DNA of 7,329 bases from VFMC01 sp044238435 (lineage in GTDB: Bacteria > Actinomycetota > Acidimicrobiia > Acidimicrobiales > Ilumatobacteraceae). This document shows, piece by piece, positions 1 through 5,866 of the stretch (its first letter is position 1; every line of letters starts with the position of its first letter). A program made the translations under genes and the position numbers. The notes under the pieces are model-generated. The model ran no database searches. It saw only the letters and a list, made by a program, of their open reading frames with translations, and was not told the origin of the DNA. The stretch spans positions 1 to 7,329 of the forward strand of contig JBIIDH010000143.1 in NCBI GenBank assembly GCA_044238435.1, given 5' to 3'.

Positions 1-23
1 CCGGCCGCAGCCTGAACGCCTGA
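1..23 (+). CDS. Possible C-terminal end of an upstream gene (perhaps dihydrolipoamide dehydrogenase)
   Basis: In the third plus frame the window opens with codons reading GRSLNA and then a TGA at 21-23. Many dihydrolipoamide dehydrogenases end in a G-R-x-hydrophobic-N-type tail, and lpd often sits just before the E2 gene, so this could be the end of an E3 gene. The alternative first frame reads PAAA and stops at 13-15. Six residues are far too few to identify a protein. This is only a hint from position and a short C-terminal resemblance. Confidence 0.25.
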
Positions 24-47
24 GCCGACACACCCGAGGAGAACACC

Positions 48-1481
48 ATGGCCGATGTGACCCTGCCCCAGTTGGGCGAGACCGTCACCGAGGGCACGAT
101 CACCCGCTGGTTCAAGAAGGTCGGCGACACCGTCGCCGCCGATGAACCGCTGTTCGAGGTGAGCACCGACAAGGTCGACACCGAGGTGCCGTCGCCCATC
201 GCGGGCACCGTGCTGCAGATCCTCGCCCAGGAGGGCGACACTGTGCCCGTGGGTGCGGTCATCGCCGTCGTCGGCAGCACCAACGATGCTGCTCCGGTCC
301 CCGCTCCGGCACCCGCTCCTGCGCCTGCACCTGCTCCGGTCGTGGAGGTAGCGCCCCCGCCGGCTCCCGCCCCGGCTCCGGTGCTCGAGGCTCCGGCTCC
401 CGCGCCCGCCCCGGCCCCAGCGCCCGCCCCGGCGCCGGCGCCCGTCGCCGAGGGTGCTGGTGGCGACAACCGTCTGCTGTCGCCCGTGGTGCGCCGTCTC
501 ATCGCCGAGCACGGCCTGAACCCCGACGACATCACCGGCACGGGCCCTGGCGGCCGCATCACCCGCGACGACGTGAACGACCACATCGACCGCCTCAGCG
601 CTGCGGCTCCTGCGCCCGCCCCGGCTCCCGCTCCCGCGCCCGCCCCGGCTCCGGCTCCGGCGCCCGCCCCGGTGGTCGAGGCTCCTGCCCCGGCACCCGC
701 TCCGGCCCCGGCACCCGCTCCGGCCCCGGCACCTGCCCCGGCCCCGGCACCTGCGGTGGCCGCCGGCGATCGCGACAGCGCGGTGAAGCTCAGCAAGATC
801 CGCAAGCTCACCGGCAGCCACATGGTGATGAGCAAGTCGGTCAGCCCGCACGCCTTCAGCGTGGTGGAGGTCGACTACGCCAACGTCGACGCCACCCGCG
901 GCCGCGTGAAGCAGCACTGGAAAGAGACCGAGGGCTTCAGCCTCACCTACCTGCCGTTCATCACCCGGGCCATCGTCGACGCGCTGGGCGAGTTCCCGCA
1001 CCTCAACGCCAGCATCAGCGACACCGAACTGGTGGTGCACAACTTCATCGACATCGGTGTGGCCGTCGACCTCGACTACCAGGGCCTGCTGGTGCCGGTG
1101 GTGCGCTCGGCCGAGACCAAGCGTCTGCGCGCCATCGCTCGCGAGATCAACGACCTCGCCAACCGGGCCCGCAGCCGCAAGTTGAGCCCCGACGAGATCC
1201 AGGGCGGCACGTTCACCATCTCGAACAACGGCTCGGCCGGCAGCGTGCTCACGATGGCCATCATCAACCAGCCGCAGGTGGCGATCATGTCGACCGATGC
1301 CATCGTGCGCAAGCCGGTGGTGGCGCAGTTGCCCGACGGCGGCGAGGCCATCGTCATCCACCCGGTTGGCAACCTGGCGATGAGCTGGGACCACCGAGCC
1401 TTCGACGGCGCCTACGCCGCAGGCTTCCTGGTGAAGGTGAAGCAGATCCTCGAGACCCGTGACTGGGACAGCGAACTCTGA
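48..1481 (+). CDS. sucB: Dihydrolipoamide acyltransferase, E2 component of a 2-oxoacid dehydrogenase complex (SucB/DlaT type)
   Basis: This E2 core enzyme carries acyl groups on a lipoylated lysine and passes them to CoA. The 477 residues show the full E2 architecture. A lipoyl domain covers about 1-77, with the lipoylation lysine K42 in STDKVDTE. An Ala-Pro linker covers about 80-135 and an E1/E3 (peripheral subunit) binding domain about 142-180. A second Ala-Pro linker runs about 186-236, then the catalytic acyltransferase domain from about 242 to the end. The catalytic motif DHRAFDG is present, with H449 and D453. The ATG at 48 follows GAGGAG (36-41) at six-base spacing. Only one lipoyl domain is present. 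The stop overlaps the next gene, lipBA, whose product should lipoylate K42. Whether the complex is specific for 2-oxoglutarate, pyruvate or branched-chain 2-oxoacids cannot be told from the E2 alone. The ETVTEGT start resembles actinobacterial SucB/DlaT proteins, so the symbol is provisional. Confidence 0.93.
   Translation: MADVTLPQLGETVTEGTITRWFKKVGDTVAADEPLFEVSTDKVDTEVPSPIAGTVLQILAQEGDTVPVGAVIAVVGSTNDAAPVPAPAPAPAPAPAPVVEVAPPPAPAPAPVLEAPAPAPAPAPAPAPAPAPVAEGAGGDNRLLSPVVRRLIAEHGLNPDDITGTGPGGRITRDDVNDHIDRLSAAAPAPAPAPAPAPAPAPAPAPAPVVEAPAPAPAPAPAPAPAPAPAPAPAPAVAAGDRDSAVKLSKIRKLTGSHMVMSKSVSPHAFSVVEVDYANVDATRGRVKQHWKETEGFSLTYLPFITRAIVDALGEFPHLNASISDTELVVHNFIDIGVAVDLDYQGLLVPVVRSAETKRLRAIAREINDLANRARSRKLSPDEIQGGTFTISNNGSAGSVLTMAIINQPQVAIMSTDAIVRKPVVAQLPDGGEAIVIHPVGNLAMSWDHRAFDGAYAAGFLVKVKQILETRDWDSEL
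283..450 (+). repeat. Low-complexity Ala-Pro linker 1 of the E2 gene
   Basis: The stretch is made almost entirely of GCN and CCN codons, giving an (AP)n chain broken by two short acidic interruptions, VVEV and VLEA. It links the lipoyl domain to the subunit-binding domain. Ala-Pro linkers in E2 proteins are stiff but mobile and let the lipoyl arm swing between active sites. This one, about 55 residues long, is longer than the roughly 25-30 residues familiar from well-studied E2 linkers. The repeats are imperfect at DNA level because synonymous codons vary. Confidence 0.85.
600..762 (+). repeat. Ala-Pro linker 2 of the E2 gene, containing an 18-bp tandem repeat
   Basis: This second Ala-Pro tract joins the subunit-binding domain to the catalytic domain and has one VVEA interruption. 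Within it, positions 690-761 hold four head-to-tail 18-bp units. Units one (690-707) and two (708-725) are identical and begin CCGGCACCCGCT. Unit three (726-743) differs at two positions, and unit four (744-761) is more degenerate. Each unit encodes six residues, so gain or loss of a unit keeps the reading frame. The nearly identical DNA units suggest recent expansion by replication slippage. Confidence 0.85.
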
Positions 1482-3222
1482 ACTGAACACTCTGCCTGCC
1501 GCCGAGCCCCTGCGGGTGCGGTGGCTCGGCACCGTGCCCTACGGCGAGGCCCTGGCCCTGCAGGAGGGTCTGTTCCGCCACGGCCGCGAGCAGCACCTGC
1601 TGCTGCTCGAGCACCCGCACGTGTTCACCTATGGCCCGCGCACCGACCTGGCGGCCAACCTGCGGTGCGAACCGGCAGCCGTCGGTGCCGAGCTGGTGGC
1701 GGTGAAACGGGGCGGCGACGTGACCTATCACGGCCCCGGCCAACTGGTGGGTTACCCGATCCTCAGCGTCGCCAACTCGCTCGGGGCAGCCGACCACGTC
1801 GCCGCCGTGCAGGCGGTGGTGGTGCGCACGCTCGAAGAACTGGGCCTCGTCGACGTGGGCGTGCTGCCCGAGTACCCGGGCGTGTGGGTGGGGGTCGACG
1901 GGCCGAACCCACGCAAGATCTGCGCCATCGGCGTGCGACTGTCGCGTGGCCGCACGATGCACGGCTTCGCGCTGAACATCAGCACCGACCTCACCTACAT
2001 GCGCGAGCACATCGTGCCGTGCGGTATCGCCGACAAGCCCGTCACCTCGCTGGCCGAGGAGGGCATCGACGTGACGATGCGCGAGGTGGTCGACGTGCTG
2101 GCCCGACACGCCGCCGCGATGTGGAGCGATGGGCTGATCGAGCGGCAGGACGTCGCCTGGCGTCATCGCCCCGACGACCTCTCGGCGTTCTCGCGCGGCG
2201 AAGGTGCCGGGGTGCCGGTGCGCACTGCCGCCGATCACGGCGTGGCCACCGTCCCCGCTGAATCGGTGCGGCTGCTCGGCCGTCTGGGTCAGGCGGGGGT
2301 GACCGGCGGCCTCGAGATCTCCACCCGCAAGCCCGAGTGGTTGCGCCCGAAGGTGGTGCACGGCCCCGAGGTGCTGGGGCTGAAGCAGACCGTGCGCGAC
2401 CTCGGCCTGGTCACGGTGTGCGAGGAGGCCGGCTGCCCCAACCTCAGCGACTGCTGGAGCGACGGCACCGCGACGTTCATGGTGCTGGGCGAGCGGTGCA
2501 CGCGTGCGTGCGGGTTCTGCCTGGTCGACACCCGCAAGCCCGAGCTGCCCGCAGCCGACGAACCGGCGCGGGTGGCCGAGGCCGTGGCCCGCATGCGGCT
2601 CGAACACGCCGTGCTCACGATGGTGGCCCGCGACGATCTGGCCGACGGCGGTATGGCACACGTCGCCGCCTGCGTCGAGGCCATCCGTGCGGCCATGCCT
2701 TCCACCCGTGTCGAGACGCTCGTCAGCGATGCCAAGGGCGACCCGGCCTCGCTCGACCTGCTGTTCGCCGCCCGGCCCGATGTGTTCAACCACAACACCG
2801 AGACCGTCGCCCGCCTGCAGCGCGCGGTGCGCCCGTCGGCCGGCTACGCCCGCTCGCTCGGCGTGCTGGCCCGCGCCAAGGCGGCGGGCCTGACGGTGAA
2901 GTCGGGTCTGATCGTGGGCATGGGCGAGACGCACGACGAGGTCGTCGGCTGCCTGGTCGACCTCGCATCCATCGGCGTCGACATCGTCACGATCGGCCAG
3001 TACCTGCGGCCCACCACGCATCATCTGCCGGTGGCCCGCTGGGTCGAGCCGCACGAGTTCGACGAGTGGAAGCGCATCGGCGAGGCAGCGGGTATCGGCC
3101 ATGTCGAGGCCAGCCCGCTCACCCGCTCGAGCTATCACGCCAAGCAGGCCGCCGATCAGGTGGCCGCCCCGGCCGCCGCGGTGCTCGTCACCCCACGTCT
3201 GCGTGGCGCCGCGGCGAGGTAG
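1459..3222 (+). CDS. lipBA: LipB-LipA fusion: octanoyltransferase joined to lipoyl synthase
   Basis: One uninterrupted frame of 587 residues carries both lipoate-assembly enzymes. The LipB part (about 18-235) transfers octanoate from acyl carrier protein to E2-type lysines. It shows KRGGD, the YHGPGQ motif (90-95), K153 in RKICAIG and C188 in IVPCGI; the last two are the conserved catalytic Lys/Cys pair. A linker of about 50 residues follows. The LipA part (about 285-565) inserts two sulfurs by radical SAM chemistry. It has RKPEW (290-294), the auxiliary-cluster motif CX4CX5C (C321, C326, C332), the SAM-cluster motif CX3CX2C (C347, C351, C354), NHNTETV, and the RSSY serine motif (556-559). 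The GTG at 1459 overlaps the E2 gene by 23 bases. A GTG at 1516 is the next in-frame start, but it would trim LipB into its first strand. All key residues are present, so both halves should be active. In-frame GTGs at 2266 and 2299 could in principle also start a separate LipA. Confidence 0.93.
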   Translation: MTGTANSELNTLPAAEPLRVRWLGTVPYGEALALQEGLFRHGREQHLLLLEHPHVFTYGPRTDLAANLRCEPAAVGAELVAVKRGGDVTYHGPGQLVGYPILSVANSLGAADHVAAVQAVVVRTLEELGLVDVGVLPEYPGVWVGVDGPNPRKICAIGVRLSRGRTMHGFALNISTDLTYMREHIVPCGIADKPVTSLAEEGIDVTMREVVDVLARHAAAMWSDGLIERQDVAWRHRPDDLSAFSRGEGAGVPVRTAADHGVATVPAESVRLLGRLGQAGVTGGLEISTRKPEWLRPKVVHGPEVLGLKQTVRDLGLVTVCEEAGCPNLSDCWSDGTATFMVLGERCTRACGFCLVDTRKPELPAADEPARVAEAVARMRLEHAVLTMVARDDLADGGMAHVAACVEAIRAAMPSTRVETLVSDAKGDPASLDLLFAARPDVFNHNTETVARLQRAVRPSAGYARSLGVLARAKAAGLTVKSGLIVGMGETHDEVVGCLVDLASIGVDIVTIGQYLRPTTHHLPVARWVEPHEFDEWKRIGEAAGIGHVEASPLTRSSYHAKQAADQVAAPAAAVLVTPRLRGAAAR

Positions 3223-3629
3223 GCGGCCGTCATCTCAGGGGTCATCACCTCGAGCATCACCCGGTTCTCGATCCAGAACTCGATCACGTCGTGCGGTCCG
3301 CGCGACAGACGCACCGCACGCCACCCTTCGCGGTGACCGAGGGCGATGATCTCGTCGGCCGTACGCGGTACCGACACGGTGGCGTGCGTGGCGGTGAAAC
3401 CACGGGCCGTCGGGTCGTGCCGGAAGCGGGCCTGGCCCGGGCCGTCGGGGGGATACATCTCGGTGCCCACCGGGTAGACCTCGATCGCTGCGCCGACGTC
3501 GTCGGCCGCCCAGGCGATCCACGAGTCGTGATAGGGGCCGAACCCGGTGAGCACGCCGTCGAACAGTTCGACGAGCACCTCGGCCACATGGCGGGTGTCG
3601 CGGGCCGGGATGGAGATGTGATGGATCAT
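3156..3629 (-). CDS. VOC-fold (glyoxalase/dioxygenase superfamily) protein
   Basis: The 157-residue protein looks like two beta-alpha-beta-beta-beta modules, the vicinal oxygen chelate fold used by glyoxalase I, epimerases, extradiol dioxygenases and resistance proteins. Candidate metal ligands recur at nearly equal spacing: H4 in HHISIPARD and E50 in AAIEVYP in module one, then H82 in THATVSV and E127 in MLEVMTP in module two. This is the usual His-Glu-His-Glu set, assigned by eye and not by alignment. The fold seems complete by about residue 132. The remaining Arg/Ala-rich tail lies antisense to the end of lipBA. The ATG at 3629 lies nine bases after the upstream gene's stop and has no clear Shine-Dalgarno sequence, so translation may be coupled to that gene. 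The substrate is unknown. Confidence 0.8.
   Translation of the reverse strand: MIHHISIPARDTRHVAEVLVELFDGVLTGFGPYHDSWIAWAADDVGAAIEVYPVGTEMYPPDGPGQARFRHDPTARGFTATHATVSVPRTADEIIALGHREGWRAVRLSRGPHDVIEFWIENRVMLEVMTPEMTAAYLAAAPRRRGVTSTAAAGAAT
3193..3216. other. Short hairpin plus 10-bp palindrome at the convergent gene ends
   Basis: CCACG at 3193-3197 can pair with CGTGG at 3202-3206 around a four-base loop. It is followed immediately by the perfect palindrome CGCCGCGGCG at 3207-3216. The position, within the last codons of two converging genes, is where a bidirectional terminator would be useful. No T-run follows on either strand, and GC-rich DNA forms such small stems by chance, so terminator function is doubtful. 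Confidence 0.25.
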
Positions 3630-3638
3630 GGCCGCGAC

Positions 3639-4016
3639 TCAGGCCGTGCCGAACGGGTTGTCGATCACGAACCGCCAACCGTGCGGCCCGCGGCGGGCCA
3701 CATCGGCCGTGGTGCCGGCGAGGTGCACATCGTTGCCGTCGGCGGCGGTGCCGTCGATCGTCCAGTCGTACACGAGCAGCGCGACGTCGTCGCTCTGCAC
3801 GGCCCGCTTCAGGGTGAGTTCGATCGGCAGACCGAGAGCGACGAAGCCGCTGAGGGCGGCCCGGTAGTCGCCGTCGGTGACGACTGCACCGGGCGCCGGA
3901 GCGAACGCCGAACCGGGTTCGGCGAGGGCGAGCATGCCGTCGACATCGCCGGCGTTGAACCGTTCGGCCCAGGCCTGGTGCAGCTCGGTGGGCGCGTCGA
4001 TGAACAGGGTGGTCAT
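3639..4016 (-). CDS. NTF2/SnoaL-like (YybH/ketosteroid-isomerase-like) protein
   Basis: The 125-residue protein fits one NTF2-like cone-shaped domain. The N-terminal helix reads HQAWAERFNAGDVDGMLAL, which is the typical opening of SnoaL/DUF4440-type proteins. It is followed by beta strands and ends in GWRFVIDNPFGTA, a strand also typical of the group. Family members bind small hydrophobic ligands and act as isomerases, cyclases or regulatory ligand sensors. No catalytic residues can be assigned here. The start is well supported: the ATG at 4016 is preceded on the minus strand by GAGAGGA, with six bases between. The gene lies 43 bases downstream of the sigma factor gene and nine bases upstream of the VOC gene, so the three probably form one transcript. 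It might act with the sigma factor as a separate SnoaL-like partner, but that is inference. Confidence 0.82.
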   Translation of the reverse strand: MTTLFIDAPTELHQAWAERFNAGDVDGMLALAEPGSAFAPAPGAVVTDGDYRAALSGFVALGLPIELTLKRAVQSDDVALLVYDWTIDGTAADGNDVHLAGTTADVARRGPHGWRFVIDNPFGTA

Positions 4017-4059
4017 GGTGGTTCCTCTCGGAGGTGATGGGGTGTGGTGGAGTGCTGCG

Positions 4060-4602
4060 TCAGCCGAGCCGCTCGAGCTCGCTGCGCAGTCGTTCGCGGG
4101 CCTGGTGCAGGCGCCAGCGGACGAGGTTGTCGGAGATGCCGAGCTCGGCGGCCACCTCGGCCGACGGCCGCTCGTCGATCACCCGGGCGATGAACACGGT
4201 GCGCAGGTCGGCCGGCAGCACCGCGACGAGCTCGGCGAGCGCGTCGCGGGCGGCAGCGGCCATCACCATCTCATCGGTCGACTCGGGCGCGGCTGGCTCG
4301 GCGAAGCCGACCTCGTCGAGCGAGTCGGTACGCGGCCGTCGCGTGCGGTCGCGGTGGTGATTGCGGATCAGATTGCCGGCGATCGTGTCGACCCAGCCGC
4401 ACAGCAGCGCCTCGTCGGCCGGGCCGCGCACACCGGCCAGCGACCGCACGGCACGCAGCAGCACCTCTTGGGCCAAGTCGTCGGCACCCGCCCGGTCGTC
4501 GGCGGCGCGGCGCATCTTGCGCGCCAGGCGATCGGGTTGCTCGGCGACCATGCGCTCGAGCACCCGACGGTGCTCGCTGTGGTCGGAGGGCGCGGTCGAC
4601 AT
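4060..4602 (-). CDS. ECF-type RNA polymerase sigma factor (sigma-70 family)
   Basis: The 180-residue protein has the two-domain layout of extracytoplasmic-function sigma factors. Region 2 lies at about 16-88, with DDLAQEVLLRA (41-51) and the W70-containing WVDTIAGNLIRNHHRD segment, which contacts core polymerase and the -10 element. A short acidic linker covers about 92-112. Region 4 lies at about 117-178, with LPADLRTVFIAR and a helix-turn-helix around SAEVAAELGISDNLVRWRLHQAR for -35 recognition. No C-terminal extension follows. The ATG at 4602 gives a normal family length, but it has no Shine-Dalgarno sequence. In-frame GTG codons further upstream, as far as about 4677, could add up to 25 residues without recognised domain content. 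No anti-sigma gene is adjacent. The genes just downstream encode a SnoaL-like and a VOC protein. ECF factors often control their own operon, which would fit here but is not shown. Confidence 0.9.
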   Translation of the reverse strand: MSTAPSDHSEHRRVLERMVAEQPDRLARKMRRAADDRAGADDLAQEVLLRAVRSLAGVRGPADEALLCGWVDTIAGNLIRNHHRDRTRRPRTDSLDEVGFAEPAAPESTDEMVMAAAARDALAELVAVLPADLRTVFIARVIDERPSAEVAAELGISDNLVRWRLHQARERLRSELERLG

Positions 4603-4713
4603 CGAGCGGGTGCAACGCCGGAGGCGTGTCGGATCATCCACGAGAGCGGCAGAAGCGTTCACGACGACAAGAGACACCGTGCGACAGCGCGCGTTAGCGA
4701 CAGAATGAAGGCC
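4603..4713. promoter_or_regulatory. Divergent intergenic region between the sigma factor and M24 peptidase genes
   Basis: This 111-base segment separates two genes transcribed away from each other, so it should hold promoters for both. No convincing -35/-10 pair was found on either strand by eye. The seven-base sequence GCGACAG occurs twice in direct orientation, at 4681-4687 and 4697-4703, 16 bases apart from start to start. A GC-alternating run, GCGCGCG, lies just after the first copy. The second copy ends one base before the ATG at 4705, an alternative start for the peptidase. The repeats could be a regulator site, but they are short enough to be chance. Confidence 0.5.
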
Positions 4714-5832
4714 ATGAGTGCACCATCCGTGACCGGCCCGTTCCTCGACCGCATCGCCCGCGCCCGTGCCACGATGGAGGCCACCGGCGTCGACGTGCTG
4801 CTGCTGAGCGTGGGCAGCGATCTGCCGTACCTCACGGGGTACACGGCCATGCCGCTCGAGCGCCTCACGATGCTGGTGGTGCCGCGCGACGGCGATGCGA
4901 CGCTGGTCATCCCCCGGCTCGAGGCGCCGCGTGTGGCACCGCAGCCGGGTGTGTTCGGCCTGCTGCCCTGGAACGAGACCGACGACCCGGTGGCGCTGGT
5001 GGCGGGCCTGGTGCCCCGCCCGGCGGTGGCCGCGGTGGGCGACACGATGTGGGCGCGTTTCCTGGTCGACCTGCTGGGCCATTGGGGCAGCGACCGCACC
5101 CGCTACGTGCGCTCCACGACGGTCATGAACGAACTGCGCACGCGCAAGGACGCAGCCGAGATCGCAGCCCTCGCCGCTGCTGGCGCCGCGGTCGATCGCA
5201 TCGCCGCCGAACTGCAGGCTGGTCGCATCCCGCTGGAGGGTCGCACCGAGGCCGAGGTGTCGGCCGATCTGGGCGCGCGCATCCTGGCCGAGGGGCACGA
5301 ACTGGTGAACTTCGCCATCGTCGCCGCAGGCGAGAACGCGGCCTCGCCGCACCACCATCCGGGCGACCGCGTCATCCGTGCGGGCGAGATCGTGCTGTGC
5401 GATTTCGGCGGCACGATGGCCGGCTACTGCAGCGACATCACCCGCTGCGTGTTCCTGGGCGAGCCCACGGCCGAGGTGGCCGAGGCCTACGCCGTGCTGC
5501 ACGCCGCACAGGCTGCGGGTGTGGCCGCCGGTGTGGTGGGCGCACCGTGCCAGGAGGTCGACCGGGCAGCGCGTCGGGTGATCGCCGAGGCGGGGTACGG
5601 CGAGTACTTCATCCACCGCACCGGTCACGGCATCGGCATGGAGGCCCACGAAGACCCGTACATGGTGGAGGGCAACGACCTGCCGCTGGCCGCCGGTCAT
5701 GCGTTCAGCGTCGAGCCCGGCATCTACGTGGCGGGCAAGTGGGGCATGCGGTTGGAGGACATCGTCGTCGCCACCGCCGATGGCCCGTTGCCGATGAACA
5801 CCGCCGAGCACGGTCTGGCGGTCGTCGGCTGA
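4714..5832 (+). CDS. M24 family metallopeptidase, Xaa-Pro aminopeptidase/prolidase type
   Basis: The 372-residue cytoplasmic enzyme should cleave the bond before or after proline in short peptides using two metal ions. The N-terminal creatinase-like domain spans about 8-130 (RIARARATMEATGVDVLLL, then YLTGYTAMPLERL). The pita-bread M24 domain spans about 140-365. All five metal ligands are visible: D230 in LCDFGG, D241 in CSDITR, H305 in HRTGHGIGMEAHE, E334 in SVEPGIY and E348 in RLEDIVV. The PHHHPGDR segment near H213 matches the substrate-binding histidine region of the family. No signal peptide is seen. An in-frame ATG at 4705 is an equally possible start and would add three residues. AAGG lies just before 4714 but is too close to be a good ribosome site. 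Aminopeptidase P, prolidase and other M24 subgroups cannot be separated by eye. It is followed at 34 bases by an amidohydrolase gene in the same direction. Confidence 0.9.
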   Translation: MSAPSVTGPFLDRIARARATMEATGVDVLLLSVGSDLPYLTGYTAMPLERLTMLVVPRDGDATLVIPRLEAPRVAPQPGVFGLLPWNETDDPVALVAGLVPRPAVAAVGDTMWARFLVDLLGHWGSDRTRYVRSTTVMNELRTRKDAAEIAALAAAGAAVDRIAAELQAGRIPLEGRTEAEVSADLGARILAEGHELVNFAIVAAGENAASPHHHPGDRVIRAGEIVLCDFGGTMAGYCSDITRCVFLGEPTAEVAEAYAVLHAAQAAGVAAGVVGAPCQEVDRAARRVIAEAGYGEYFIHRTGHGIGMEAHEDPYMVEGNDLPLAAGHAFSVEPGIYVAGKWGMRLEDIVVATADGPLPMNTAEHGLAVVG

Positions 5833-5854
5833 ACACAGCCGCGCACCCCGGGGG

Positions 5855-5860
5855 TACAGT
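5855..5860 (+). promoter_or_regulatory. Candidate -10 element for leaderless transcription of the amidohydrolase gene
   Basis: TACAGT matches the actinobacterial -10 pattern TANNNT. Its last T lies exactly seven bases before the A of the ATG at 5867, the spacing expected when transcription begins at the start codon itself. No Shine-Dalgarno sequence precedes that ATG, which fits a leaderless message. A weak -35-like TGAACA lies at 5830-5835, overlapping the peptidase stop codon, with a 19-base spacer. The match is by eye and the hexamer is short. Confidence 0.45.
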
Positions 5861-5866
5861 CCGGGC

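Noticed and set aside
283..762. Possible CRISPR or intergenic repeat array
   Set aside because: The repeats are in-frame Ala-Pro codons inside the E2 gene, without spacers, and encode a known type of E2 linker.
1521..2261. 246-codon plus-strand frame inside the LipB region
   Set aside because: It is the Arg-rich +2 shift of the LipB reading frame, with no motifs.
2266..2301. Separate lipA gene starting at GTG 2266 or 2299
   Set aside because: There is no stop codon between the LipB and LipA parts and no convincing ribosome site before either GTG. A single fusion is the simplest reading, though internal initiation is not excluded.
1354..3138. 594-codon open frame on the minus strand, opposite the E2 and lipBA genes
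   Set aside because: It is rich in His, Arg, Gly and Ala with no recognisable domain, and it lies wholly opposite genes with clear catalytic motifs. Long antisense frames are expected in GC-rich DNA where stop codons are rare.
2337..4037. 566-codon open frame on the plus strand across the end of lipBA, the VOC gene and the SnoaL-like gene
   Set aside because: It is Arg/Gly-rich without motifs and crosses three well-supported genes on both strands.
3877..4704. Upstream extension of the M24 peptidase frame to an ATG at 3877
   Set aside because: The extra 270 or more residues are antisense to the sigma and SnoaL-like genes, have no domain content, and lie far ahead of the conserved creatinase-like N-terminus.
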